A program made the translations under genes and the position numbers. Below the pieces are notes generated by a model that did no database searches, was not told the origin of the DNA, and worked only from the letters and a program-made list of their open reading frames with translations. Of a stretch of 64,000 nucleotides of DNA, positions 44,313 to 54,463 are shown piece after piece. Source of the stretch: Pseudoalteromonas byunsanensis (GTDB taxonomy: Bacteria; Pseudomonadota; Gammaproteobacteria; Enterobacterales; Alteromonadaceae); contig NZ_MNAN01000030.1 in the NCBI RefSeq assembly GCF_001854475.1, positions 1-64,000 of the forward strand. The letters are read 5' to 3'. The first letter of the stretch is position 1. The number at the start of each line of letters is the position of its first letter.

Positions 44313-47300
44313 CTTTCTTGCTGCTCACATTCGCACTGAACGTGTGTGCCAATCCACACAAACAGCATCGCTCACCATCTTGGCTTACCCAACAAAGTGA
44401 TACTGTGATATCTCAAGATGGGCCTGCTTCAGTTACTTTGGAAGCATATACAAGTCGTCAATTGTTCCTTGGGGCAGGTCGCTGGCTAGACTTGCCTAAT
44501 TTTGACGAAAATACACTGCAAATTTGGCAAAGCCATACGTTAGGTAGTCAAAGAAAGATTTATAAGAATGAATTAAGTTGTATAGCAACACGATGCCAAA
44601 TAAGTGTCGAAAATGACAATCGACTTATTACTGTTGAAAATATATCAAGCAAGGCCGTTACTTTAGAAATTAGAGAAGGTCACTATCAACACCATCCTTC
44701 GCCTTATAAGGAAGTCCTACCTCTACCACTGGAAAAGCTCACGATCAATACGGCGCATCAACACGAAGAGTTTTTTCAGTTAAAACCAAACCAAGAAGTG
44801 TCCGTTACTTTTCAACAGGCGCAAAAGCTCAAACTGTCTGTCAAGCAGCGGTTAACGGACTCCCTCAACAAAGGTAAAGTTTATGCTTTTGTTGATCAGC
44901 AAACTGTCAGCATCGTACCGCTGAGCAACGTTGTTGCACAAGAGTATACCAGCCATCTAGTCAGCATCAGTCATGACGATTACATTGCCATCCCAGCACA
45001 AAGCACACTCACTTTAAAAAGTTACGGCAATGCACTGATACAAATAACACGCTCACAGCGACCTTTTTTGGATGCCCATAGCGCGCAAAAGCAGCGTGAA
45101 TCATTATTAAACCCTTATTGGATTAATAACTTGACCACTAGATTGGAAAATATTTTTGTTAAGCAAGATGTTAGCTCACTAAATCAAATGAATTATGGCA
45201 AGGCTACAGCCTTGGCTAATAAACGCCAACGACAACTTGTTAATATGGTCACAACCCGTAATTATCTAACGCCAATACATAGCAATACACGTACTAATAG
45301 CAAGCATGAACACAGCTTGGTACTACAAGGGGTTCGTCAATCCAGCAATGCAATATACCCATTGCAAAGTAAACTAACACTGCTACATCATCAGTTAGTT
45401 GAACAATTAGCATTTGATTTGCAGCACTTCGACAATGCCACGACACAACTTACTCTCTTCATAAGAGCACAGCACCCCACTCAACTAAGCGCTACACTCG
45501 GTAACCATAGCTACGACATCGCTATCAGCGGCACCGGTCAATTTCATCGTGTAGAGTTGAACAACGCTCACTATGCTGCACAACTCCTATTAAACTCAAA
45601 ACAAACAATGCTTGAGGTAGCGGTAGTCGCGCAGGCATTATCGTCGCTCACTGATAGCGAGCTACTTTTTATGCAACCAGGAAAACTCGCCCAAAAATCA
45701 CCAATTATTTATGCACAGCTCATGGAGCAACAGCAACACACAGCGCAAACTTACCTTGATTCCTTGCTACCATACTCCCCTGTAAAAGCAAAAGCATTGC
45801 CACCCAGCCACAAAGAGCAATTGCTTGTCTTTGAGCAAGCAAAACAGCTGCACAGCGACGCTCTTCACAGTGCACTACCATTACTTAAGCGTCTGATAAA
45901 TAGTGAATATGATGACATTTTACTTGATGCTTGGGCTTTAAGAATAAAGACTTTAGACACACTCAATTATAACGCATTGGTTCAGCGCTACTTGGAAGGC
46001 TTAATCAAACATCATAATGCAATTTTGCGGCAGTTTGCGGCTAAAAAACTACTGGCTCGCTACCAGGGCGCAAACCTTGAGTATAAAATTCAGGGACTCT
46101 GTGCTTTATATTCAGAGTTTCTCAATCAATGTAGTGCACTCATGCCTGCTATTTATGAGTCCCAAGGGAAAAGACAACTTGCCCTTTGGTCAAGCCATGA
46201 TAATCAAGAAGAATTAGATCATGATGCAACATTGCTGGCGGATTTAAACTACCTTCATTTAAGTCACGGTTCCACCAGCGAAGCACCGTTGTTTTCAATT
46301 TATCATTATGGTCAAAGCCCATTGTTCACTGCAACAGGGCCATATCAAGCATACCGATTAATGCAGGAGCAAAATATCAGTATCATTGTACAAAAAGAGC
46401 TTAAGTTAAAAGTAAGTGCTCGCATACAAAACCAAAACCCACGACAGCAACGTACCTCTTGGCTGCACCTCAAAAAACACCGTGATGAAATGATGTTACC
46501 TATCTTTGCAGATATTTCTTCCAAAACACGGGATCAGAATAACCTGCCTTTGTCCGTGGCAGCGACAGGATATGTGCGACTCAAAGCAAATGAGCAACTT
46601 GATATTTCAGCAGATGCACTGAGTTATATTGATATAACTGTACTGAGTGATAAGGCCTTGTCAGCAGATACTCATGTTAACCACATCACCCCCAACTATG
46701 AGCAACAGCCGTTTGAGCAACTGTTAAATAATACTCAGATAGATACTAAGACACTACTGACGAATGCATTGAAGCGCTTATCTAACGATAGCTTAAGTGA
46801 AGCTGAGTTCACTTCATTATTTGCCAGAGTCACGCCAGATAAGCTGACGTCGGACGAACTGCTATTGTTTAACCGCATAGCACATTTTGGACATTGGCAA
46901 AGTGTCACTCAGTATGCTGATTTTCTAGGTACTCAACTAGTCTCATTGAGCAATTTTGAGCAACTGAGCATGGCTGAACAACTTACCAGACATGCAACTA
47001 GAAATACCAATCTCCCGGGAATATTGTTACGCCCTTTCCATACATTATCTCTTGATATCAGTCAGTTAAATCCAGACACTAGCAAGATACGCATACATTT
47101 CTCAGGTGCGGAGTTAGCAGGGCCACAAACCGCAAAGGTCACCATTGAAGCTGGTGAGAACCGCCATGGCTATACAATCAGTGACTCTTCAACGGTTGAT
47201 CATGTACTCACAACAACGGATATGACAGACGGAGTTATCAAGTTACGCTGGCATGCGCCCTATCAATCTCAATTAGTGAGTGTGCAGATACAGGAAAAAC

Positions 47301-48550
47301 AGGGAGATCAGTGGAACAATGTGAACTTATCGCAAAAACAGCGCTTTTATTTAACTGACAAACTGCAACCACTTGTCATTGAGTTAACACATGACGCTTT
47401 GATGAAAATTGAGTATTTAAGAGACAATAAACGTCACCAAGTTGAGCGTTTCTATCCCTCTGGAAAACATGCACTAGCGTTTGAAAACTCCCGCTTGCTG
47501 CGAGCGTTTATATGGCGAATGACAAAAAATAACAACAAACTCCCCGTATACAAGAATAAAAGTAAAAACAGCACAACAGAAAAAATAGCCATGCCACAAA
47601 CCGCACCACAGCCTTTAATACAAAGCGCTTATACTATCAATCAGGATGCGTTGAATGTCACAGGGTATGTTAAAGCTGAACATCTCGGGGAAAGTAATTT
47701 CGACGACCAATTACAACCACGTCAATCCGGCGAATGGGGAGTTAACTTTCGTTACAAGTCAAATAGCAACTGGTACAAGTTAGGTATTGGCAAACTGCAC
47801 AGTGATGAATACCACGACATTTACCAATTGAATGGGCGTACCGACTGGCTGTCCAAAAGCGATAATTGGTATGCTCAAGCGCGGGTTCAAGTAAACTGGC
47901 AACCACAGCAAAGACTGTTCCATAACCTGTACTCTGGTCGTTTAACCGTTACACTTGGTCAACGATGGCAACTCAACGAAACCCACACTAATCAATGGTG
48001 GCTACAACCTCATTATTTCTACACGGATGCGAAAAATAGTGATTTGACCTTGTCTGCTCGGTTAAGTCCAGAGATTTTAACGCGTTATAAAAGCACTCAC
48101 CCTCACGGTTGGCATCTTGGTTATCAATATTGGTACCAAGATCGTGTTGACCAAAGACTATGGTTCCGAGCGCAACTCAGTAGTAACAAAGACTGGTACA
48201 GCATAGATAATACACGCATGGTCATGTCTGCGGATCAGTTTTATCAAGGCCATATTTTAAGCGTGCAACTTGTCGCGCGCTACGCTTTTAACGATGAACA
48301 TAGAGCTCAAAGCCAGTGGCAATACTTATCAAGACTAGGCTGGCAAAAATGGTATGCCATTGATTCCAAAAAGGCTGTAGGAATTGCGCTGAATTTGGAA
48401 AAAAACTGGCGACTCAATGAACACTCTGTGGCGCTACAGATAACTTTGGGCAACGTGCCATCAACTGGATTTGACCCATTTAGCTACACGGAGCAGTCAT
48501 TTAAGTCCTTGTCGTTTACACAACTTATGCAACAGGTGAGTGATGAATAA
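44291..48550 (+). CDS. Giant exported protein with a C-terminal barrel-like region
   Basis: A 1419-residue protein with a signal peptide (cut after VCA, about residue 20). Residues about 25-680 include predicted beta regions and a helical stretch with repeat character (about 500-640, KAKALPPSHKEQLLVFEQAK, RLINSEYDDILLDAWALRI), like TPR or HEAT units. A linker rich in Lys, Asn and Ser is at about 1085-1110. The last 290 residues are alternating aromatic strands with short turns (WYKLGIGKLHSDEYHDIYQL, HGWHLGYQYWYQDRVDQRLW), as in an outer-membrane barrel of about 12-16 strands, though the end (QQVSDE) is not a classical terminal Phe. A TPR-like part plus a barrel resembles BcsC, AlgK/AlgE and PgaA, exporters of polysaccharides. 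Confidence 0.6.
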   Translation: MPAIYSLAFLLLTFALNVCANPHKQHRSPSWLTQQSDTVISQDGPASVTLEAYTSRQLFLGAGRWLDLPNFDENTLQIWQSHTLGSQRKIYKNELSCIATRCQISVENDNRLITVENISSKAVTLEIREGHYQHHPSPYKEVLPLPLEKLTINTAHQHEEFFQLKPNQEVSVTFQQAQKLKLSVKQRLTDSLNKGKVYAFVDQQTVSIVPLSNVVAQEYTSHLVSISHDDYIAIPAQSTLTLKSYGNALIQITRSQRPFLDAHSAQKQRESLLNPYWINNLTTRLENIFVKQDVSSLNQMNYGKATALANKRQRQLVNMVTTRNYLTPIHSNTRTNSKHEHSLVLQGVRQSSNAIYPLQSKLTLLHHQLVEQLAFDLQHFDNATTQLTLFIRAQHPTQLSATLGNHSYDIAISGTGQFHRVELNNAHYAAQLLLNSKQTMLEVAVVAQALSSLTDSELLFMQPGKLAQKSPIIYAQLMEQQQHTAQTYLDSLLPYSPVKAKALPPSHKEQLLVFEQAKQLHSDALHSALPLLKRLINSEYDDILLDAWALRIKTLDTLNYNALVQRYLEGLIKHHNAILRQFAAKKLLARYQGANLEYKIQGLCALYSEFLNQCSALMPAIYESQGKRQLALWSSHDNQEELDHDATLLADLNYLHLSHGSTSEAPLFSIYHYGQSPLFTATGPYQAYRLMQEQNISIIVQKELKLKVSARIQNQNPRQQRTSWLHLKKHRDEMMLPIFADISSKTRDQNNLPLSVAATGYVRLKANEQLDISADALSYIDITVLSDKALSADTHVNHITPNYEQQPFEQLLNNTQIDTKTLLTNALKRLSNDSLSEAEFTSLFARVTPDKLTSDELLLFNRIAHFGHWQSVTQYADFLGTQLVSLSNFEQLSMAEQLTRHATRNTNLPGILLRPFHTLSLDISQLNPDTSKIRIHFSGAELAGPQTAKVTIEAGENRHGYTISDSSTVDHVLTTTDMTDGVIKLRWHAPYQSQLVSVQIQEKQGDQWNNVNLSQKQRFYLTDKLQPLVIELTHDALMKIEYLRDNKRHQVERFYPSGKHALAFENSRLLRAFIWRMTKNNNKLPVYKNKSKNSTTEKIAMPQTAPQPLIQSAYTINQDALNVTGYVKAEHLGESNFDDQLQPRQSGEWGVNFRYKSNSNWYKLGIGKLHSDEYHDIYQLNGRTDWLSKSDNWYAQARVQVNWQPQQRLFHNLYSGRLTVTLGQRWQLNETHTNQWWLQPHYFYTDAKNSDLTLSARLSPEILTRYKSTHPHGWHLGYQYWYQDRVDQRLWFRAQLSSNKDWYSIDNTRMVMSADQFYQGHILSVQLVARYAFNDEHRAQSQWQYLSRLGWQKWYAIDSKKAVGIALNLEKNWRLNEHSVALQITLGNVPSTGFDPFSYTEQSFKSLSFTQLMQQVSDE

Positions 48551-51500
48551 AGCGCAGCTAAAACAACAATTGCAGGATTTATTATTCGCCAATACAGAAA
48601 AGTTTTGGATCAACCTATACCATCATAAGTATCAAACTTTGATTAATGAGCTTTGTGAGTGGCCTTTGCTGATGAACAAACCTGAGGCTGAACCTCTTCT
48701 ACCATGGTTGCACCTTCATTCAATTTCATTTATCAGACACAAAATTGAACAACAGCAAGCACACATCTCAACCTTGTCTAACTCTTATCAGCAATTTGTG
48801 GCCCGATTGTCTAAAACCGACCTTGGCCATGAAAGGCAAAAACAGATCCTAAATTATGCTGAACTACTTGGGGCCACAAAACAGCAGCTCAAAGAAGATA
48901 GAGCAGCCTTTGCCCGTTGGTTTGATGAAGGCGCGGTCAAAGAGCGCTACCAAAGTAAAGTTACCGAAATTGAACAGAGTATCAAGTTCCTCATTGCACG
49001 GTTGGGAACCTTGAGTAAAAGCTACCTATCCTTAAACCAAGGGCAATTGGAACAAACTTGGCAGACTCTGGACTTACAACCATTTTTCTTGAGTTTATTA
49101 GAACTCAATCAAACCCCGTTTATTCGTCACGGTATTATTAGAGCACTCGTCAATCAAGTGGCATTGATCCAAGACCATAACATTGATACTGAGCTCAGCG
49201 GGGACCTAATCGCACGACTTGTTGAGTTGCTAGAAGACAAACTGAGCCCCTACACTGCCATCATAGACATTTTAGAAATTTTAATACATCAACGCCCGAC
49301 CTTTGTGCGTGGGCACATGTGGGCCATGCTGTTTGAAAGTGATGAGCAAATCAGTAATGATCAGTTGTTTATCTTGGCAGCGTTACCTCGAGTTTTAACT
49401 CGCCAATTACGCTTAACAGACAAAGATATCGTGCTACTTACACAATTGTCAGAACACCGTTGCCCCAGAGTCAGGCAAGCATTGCTTGAGCATACCAGCC
49501 ACATGCCTTATGACACTGCCGCAAAAATTATCGAAAACCGATTCAATGAAGAGCAAGTTGATGCGGTACGCTTTACCCTAATCAAACAGCTTTCTCAAAC
49601 ATGTTATAGCGAGCATGACTTCGCTTTTGGGCTCTGGAAAAAAACCTTATTAGGGCAATATAGTCTACCGATTAAAAGGATTGCGATAGAACAAAGTGCG
49701 CGAGTTATGCTCAACATGCAACTTGATAGTAGCGACCCCGAAACCATATTTAAACGCTATATAGATACCTTAAACACAGCTTTGACGCAGGAGCAACATA
49801 TTGCAGTCAAGCGTTATATAACTAGGGCGAGAGAGCAACTTGTCAGCTTCTATAATCAGTCGCTGGTTGCCGACATTAATGAACAAATTAGCGCATCTGA
49901 GCATGTTACCTTACCCTGTGATGGCAAATCACATACTCTTGGTAGAACTTTAAGTTTTTTGGCTCAGCGCCAACTAGGCTTTAACGGCGTGACCAAACAA
50001 GGTAAATGGCGTATATCGAGCGGCTATAAAGTTGCTAGACGACTGTGGCGGGTCTTACATGAGATACGCCATTCCAGCTCTGATAAGCGTCAAGGGTTTA
50101 GTCACACAAAAGCCAGGAAACCTAGTGCTCAACTCCATGTTCCAAGTTGCAGTATCGCCCAGATAAGCGACACAAATGTACCTGGCGAGCCTTTATATCA
50201 CTTGACAGAGCACAGCGCCCGCCCACATCTACCACTGTTAGATTATATACTTTCGATATTGAGTCAGGATAATCTTTCAGCCCCGGCTTTGAGTTACACT
50301 CCTGATGGTATTTTGGAAATTACAAAGCCCAATACCTTATGGCGTAGATTATATGCCTACAGCTACATTTCTCTTCATTTTCAAAAAATTGACTCTTTAC
50401 GCAAAGGCAATGAATTGGAACAGCAGCGTTATCTTGAGGAATTAAAAAGGCTAGGATTTGAGTGTCGATTTTTAGCATATGGTGATGTACTTGGCTGCCA
50501 ATTTCCTGTTGAGGATGGCATCAAACAGCTATTTTCGAGATTGAGTGTCACACCTAGCCTCATTGCAATTTGGTCAAGTTTCAAAGAATACGCATACTCT
50601 GTATACCAAAACACGTTGTCGCAATTGGTGTTCTTTGTGGTGACTTTCTGTGCGTATTTTTGGGGGCGTCACCTTTATGTTAGCCGTAAAATCATTAAAA
50701 ACCGCAATGCCATTGCGGTCAGCATTGGTGGCTGGGGCACTCGTGGCAAGTCAGGTACCGAACGGTTAAAAGCAGCTTTATTCAGTGCATTGGCTCTGCG
50801 CTGTATCACCAAAACTACCGGCTGTGAAGCTATGATGATCTATTGCAAAATTACAGGTGAGCAATATGAGATACCAATATTCAGACCGTTCAACAAGGCC
50901 ACTATTTGGGAGCAAAGTGACATACTGGAGTTTGCCAAGTCAGTTCATGCTGATGTGTTTTTGTGGGAGTGTATGGGCCTAACACCAAGGTATGTAAAGA
51001 TCCTTCGTCGCTGGATGAAAGATAACTTTGTTACCATCACGAATGCCTACCCCGACCATGAAGATATTTTGGGACCATCTGGTGTTGATGTCGCACGAGA
51101 AATGTCAGCGTTTGTAGGCGAAAATACACAGATCTTCACCTGTGAACAAACCATGGCTCCTGTTTTAGAAAGTGCCGCTAAAGATAAAGGCTCTACATTA
51201 ATACAAGTACACTGGGGTGATGGTTTTCAAATAACGCCTGAAGTTAGAGCACTTTACCCTTACGATGAACATCCGGACAATATCGCCCTTGTCTGCAAAA
51301 TGGCTCAATATATTGGTATCAATAAAGACTTTGTGTTCAAAGCCACCGCAGAGCATATCGTTCCTGATATTGGCGTGCTGCAGCACTTTTCAACTGCGCA
51401 AGTAGGCAAGTTAACGCAATCATTTGTAAACGGCATGTCGGCTAACGAACGACTGGCAACTCTTGAAAACTGGCAACGTCTGGAATTACAAAAAGTGAGT

Positions 51501-52607
51501 CAACAACCTCATATTCAGACCATTGCACTTATCAATAACCGTGATGACAGAGTCGCTCGCTCTAAGGTATTTGCTCACATCATGGCAGAAGATATTTGTT
51601 TTGATTACCTTGTTGTCGTTGGCACTAATATAGGTGGGTTCGCCACGTATTTACGAACAGCGGTATCTGAGCGTATAGAAAAAGCCGTTAATAATAATGA
51701 CACGAAGGGCATAGAACAGTTTTTAGAGCAGTTAAAACTCATTCATACTAATGATGATATGCTTGCACGGTTTAACCTATCTTGCCCTGAAGAACACCTG
51801 CATATTCAAGACTTAAGTTCATTGCAAACACTGGAAAAATCACTAAAACTACGAGCCTGCATATGTCAAAGACAGCAGCTACTTTTCTTAGAGCGCTATA
51901 AACAGTGGCAATCGGCCCAGTCGTTACTTAAATCAAATAAATTACCCAAGCATGAAATTGTCGATATATGCCTAGCGCTATTGAATGAAAAACTCATATT
52001 GATCGAAGATGCGCAAATAAGCAGTGATGATTTAACCCAAACAATTGCCCTACTTGGGTGCGACAACCAACATCAGCTCATAGTAGGTATGCAAAATATC
52101 AAGGGAGTTGGACTACGCTATGTGCAAAGCTGGCAGCAATGGCAAAAAACCAAACACCGGTGTGATATGCTTAATCAAGAAACATGTAGTGCCAATGATT
52201 TTAAAAAATACCTTGGTGAACTGAGCCAACAAGTGAACTTTAATGCTCTTGAAACAACCACATTACAACAAACTGTCACCCACTTATTAAAAGCTCCACA
52301 AGCGCAGAGCGAGCTAAGCCAAGCAGAACTACAAATGATACTCGCTAAATTAGAGAGCAATTCTGGGGTGATGCCCTTGTCGGCTTCGCAAACTCAATCA
52401 ATGTCACCCGTTAAGCAGTTTTTTTTCCAACTTGTCGAGTCTTTCTTAGAAGCTGGAGCTGCAGTAAAACGTAAAAAACAAGCTCAGCAAATATATAAAG
52501 ACATTGCCACACAACGCATCACGCTCACACGTGCAACCATGGAGCTTACACAACTCAGTCAAAGCCAAAAACCCGGCTGGCTAGTTGCGAGAAAAAAGCT
52601 TAGATAA
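48543..52607 (+). CDS. Giant CapB/PgsB-like amide ligase
   Basis: A 1354-residue protein. Residues about 175-435 look like HEAT repeats (PFFLSLLELNQTPFIRHGII, CPRVRQALLEHTS). One membrane helix is near 695-710. The CapB/PgsB ligase core follows (about 715-1080): P-loop GGWGTRGKSGTERL (730-743), KTTGCEAMMIY (758-768), ECMGLTPRY (810-818), AYPDHEDILGPSG (836-848), SFVNGMSANERLATLENW (961-978) and NNRDDRVARS (999-1008). B. subtilis PgsB has NGIRGKS, TTGTDARMIY, ECMAVNPDY, EDHMDVMGPT, FVNGFAAND and NCRADRVDR in the same order. PgsB-type enzymes activate a carboxylate with ATP and add amino acids in gamma-amide linkage. The last 250 residues are an unassigned helical extension. This is the last gene of the operon. 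Confidence 0.8.
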   Translation: MNKAQLKQQLQDLLFANTEKFWINLYHHKYQTLINELCEWPLLMNKPEAEPLLPWLHLHSISFIRHKIEQQQAHISTLSNSYQQFVARLSKTDLGHERQKQILNYAELLGATKQQLKEDRAAFARWFDEGAVKERYQSKVTEIEQSIKFLIARLGTLSKSYLSLNQGQLEQTWQTLDLQPFFLSLLELNQTPFIRHGIIRALVNQVALIQDHNIDTELSGDLIARLVELLEDKLSPYTAIIDILEILIHQRPTFVRGHMWAMLFESDEQISNDQLFILAALPRVLTRQLRLTDKDIVLLTQLSEHRCPRVRQALLEHTSHMPYDTAAKIIENRFNEEQVDAVRFTLIKQLSQTCYSEHDFAFGLWKKTLLGQYSLPIKRIAIEQSARVMLNMQLDSSDPETIFKRYIDTLNTALTQEQHIAVKRYITRAREQLVSFYNQSLVADINEQISASEHVTLPCDGKSHTLGRTLSFLAQRQLGFNGVTKQGKWRISSGYKVARRLWRVLHEIRHSSSDKRQGFSHTKARKPSAQLHVPSCSIAQISDTNVPGEPLYHLTEHSARPHLPLLDYILSILSQDNLSAPALSYTPDGILEITKPNTLWRRLYAYSYISLHFQKIDSLRKGNELEQQRYLEELKRLGFECRFLAYGDVLGCQFPVEDGIKQLFSRLSVTPSLIAIWSSFKEYAYSVYQNTLSQLVFFVVTFCAYFWGRHLYVSRKIIKNRNAIAVSIGGWGTRGKSGTERLKAALFSALALRCITKTTGCEAMMIYCKITGEQYEIPIFRPFNKATIWEQSDILEFAKSVHADVFLWECMGLTPRYVKILRRWMKDNFVTITNAYPDHEDILGPSGVDVAREMSAFVGENTQIFTCEQTMAPVLESAAKDKGSTLIQVHWGDGFQITPEVRALYPYDEHPDNIALVCKMAQYIGINKDFVFKATAEHIVPDIGVLQHFSTAQVGKLTQSFVNGMSANERLATLENWQRLELQKVSQQPHIQTIALINNRDDRVARSKVFAHIMAEDICFDYLVVVGTNIGGFATYLRTAVSERIEKAVNNNDTKGIEQFLEQLKLIHTNDDMLARFNLSCPEEHLHIQDLSSLQTLEKSLKLRACICQRQQLLFLERYKQWQSAQSLLKSNKLPKHEIVDICLALLNEKLILIEDAQISSDDLTQTIALLGCDNQHQLIVGMQNIKGVGLRYVQSWQQWQKTKHRCDMLNQETCSANDFKKYLGELSQQVNFNALETTTLQQTVTHLLKAPQAQSELSQAELQMILAKLESNSGVMPLSASQTQSMSPVKQFFFQLVESFLEAGAAVKRKKQAQQIYKDIATQRITLTRATMELTQLSQSQKPGWLVARKKLR

Positions 52608-52977
52608 CAATTAACTCTAGGACTAACACGCTATAAACGGCGATTTCAACAGCCGATATCGAAGGCATTAATTATCCCCCAGAAAGAGACAAGCGAATTT
52701 AGCCTCTGTGATGCGTATAGCACCCCAGTGTGTATATTTTATAAAGTATACCTGTAAACTTTTTTGTAACATAATTACCTTTCATTGAGCTTTAACTACT
52801 TCCCCATTCCATTTCATGTGGGTATACTGACGCGCTTTAAGTGCATAGATAATCGCTGAGTAAGCGCTGATCATGCATATTTACTTAATTGGCCACCCGT
52901 TCAAATTACATAACTATTTGCACGTAATGATTATTATAAGGCCTCACAACACATTTGATTTAATTAGGAAAGCACAT
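52608..52977. other. Intergenic region before the peptide transporter
   Basis: About 370 bases without a supported gene. There is no clear terminator for the big operon. AT-rich stretches include TATACT at 52824, a possible -10 without a good -35. A 35-codon upstream extension of the transporter frame lies in it and is rejected as coding. Confidence 0.5.
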
Positions 52978-54411
52978 ATGAGTTCATTACCTAATTCAGG
53001 AGAGTTTCTAGGCCATCCTAAAGGCTTGTTCCTGTTGTTCGGCACAGAAATGTGGGAACGTTTCGGCTACTATGGCATGCGCGCCATCTTAGTATTATAT
53101 TTGGTCGCAATGACCCAAGACGGTGGATTTGGTTGGTCTAATGCCGATGCGCTGAGCCTGTACGGTACATTCACCATGGCTGTTTATCTCACGCCATTAT
53201 TTGGTGGTTGGTTAGCCGATAACGTTTTAGGGCAGCGTAAAGCCATCATCATCGGTGGTATTTTAATGGCCACAGGTCACTTCATTATGGGTGTACCACA
53301 CGCTGCCGTTGCAGGTATGGAAGAAAATGTGTTCTACCTTGGCCTTGCTTTGCTGTGTCTAGGTAATGGTCTATTCAAACCTAATATCTCAACCATGGTA
53401 GGCGATTTATATAAAGAAGGTGATAAACGTCGTGACGGCGCATTTACTATCTTCTACATGGGTATCAACATGGGTGGTGCGTTAGGACCACTAGTTGCAG
53501 GTTATGTTGCAGCAGTGATCAATTGGCAAGCAGGTTTTATTGCGGCCGGTATCGGTATGGTTATCTCTGTTGTTATGCAGTTAGTTCTAAGCAAGAAATA
53601 CTTAGGTGACATTGGTGTTGTGCCTGCAGCTAAGCTTTCAGCCGCGCAGTCAAGTTCTGGCACCAAAGAGCCACTAACTAAAGTCGAAAGAGACCGCATT
53701 AAAGTTATTTTCACTATGAGTGTATTCAGCATCATCTTCTGGATGGGCTTTGAACAAGCTGGTGGTTTAATGAACCTATTTGCAAACGACTACACTGACC
53801 GTATGTTAATGGGCTTTGAAGTACCGGCTTCATGGTTCCAGTCACTTAACTCAATCTTTATCATTATTTTTGCGCCAGTCGTTGCTATGATTTGGTTAAA
53901 ATTGGATAAAAGAGAGCCAAACTCGCCTGTTAAGTTTGCAATTGCATTAGTGTTCCTTGCACTTGGTTTCCTAACCATGATGCTAGCGCTTATCACTGAA
54001 GGTTCAGGTCAAGGTAGTATTCAAATCAGCATGATGTGGTTGGTACTTTTCTATCTATTCCATACATTAGGTGAGCTATGCTTATCACCTATTGGTCTAT
54101 CAATGGTAAGTAAACTTGCACCACTGCGCCTTGCATCACTACTGATGGGGATCTGGTTCCTGTGTACTGCGGTTGCCAACAAGATAGCTGGTTTTGTCGG
54201 TTCATTCATCGGCGAAGGTCAAGAAGCCATGAACAATGCGATGGGTATCTTCATAGGTTTAGGTGCAACAGCCTTACTTTCAGCAACCGCTATGTATCTA
54301 CTCAGTGACCGTCTTGTGGACTGGATGCATGGTGCTGAAGGCAAACATGAGCCTCACACACAAGAACATATTCTTGCAGAAGAACTGGAAGTGGCTGCCG
54401 TAAAACAATAG
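52978..54411 (+). CDS. Proton-dependent di/tripeptide transporter (POT/PTR2 family)
   Basis: A 477-residue polytopic inner-membrane protein with about 14 membrane helices. The POT signature is complete: the proton-coupling ExxERFxYYGxRAIL motif reads EMWERFGYYGMRAIL near residue 25-40, then GGWLADNVLGQRKAIIIGG, and FKPNISTMVGDLYKEGDKRRDGAFTIFYMGINMGGALGP (read here in two parts, 125-165). It imports di- and tripeptides with protons. I start at the ATG at 52978 (MSSLPNSGEFLGHPKG), matching the family, with AGGAAA upstream. It is followed by a strong terminator, so it is transcribed alone. Confidence 0.93.
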   Translation: MSSLPNSGEFLGHPKGLFLLFGTEMWERFGYYGMRAILVLYLVAMTQDGGFGWSNADALSLYGTFTMAVYLTPLFGGWLADNVLGQRKAIIIGGILMATGHFIMGVPHAAVAGMEENVFYLGLALLCLGNGLFKPNISTMVGDLYKEGDKRRDGAFTIFYMGINMGGALGPLVAGYVAAVINWQAGFIAAGIGMVISVVMQLVLSKKYLGDIGVVPAAKLSAAQSSSGTKEPLTKVERDRIKVIFTMSVFSIIFWMGFEQAGGLMNLFANDYTDRMLMGFEVPASWFQSLNSIFIIIFAPVVAMIWLKLDKREPNSPVKFAIALVFLALGFLTMMLALITEGSGQGSIQISMMWLVLFYLFHTLGELCLSPIGLSMVSKLAPLRLASLLMGIWFLCTAVANKIAGFVGSFIGEGQEAMNNAMGIFIGLGATALLSATAMYLLSDRLVDWMHGAEGKHEPHTQEHILAEELEVAAVKQ

Positions 54412-54430
54412 TCAGCCCAAACTAATCACT

Positions 54431-54463
54431 AAAAACCGCGTGTTAAAAGCACGCGGTTTTTTT
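54431..54463 (+). terminator. Terminator of the peptide transporter gene
   Basis: AAAAACCGCGTG / CACGCGGTTTTT with a 7-base loop and a seven-T tail, 19 bases past the stop codon. Confidence 0.92.

Noticed and set aside
52753..52770. TGTAAA-N6-TGTAAC upstream of the peptide transporter as a TyrR box
   Set aside because: The invariant C is missing and the right half matches only three of six bases.
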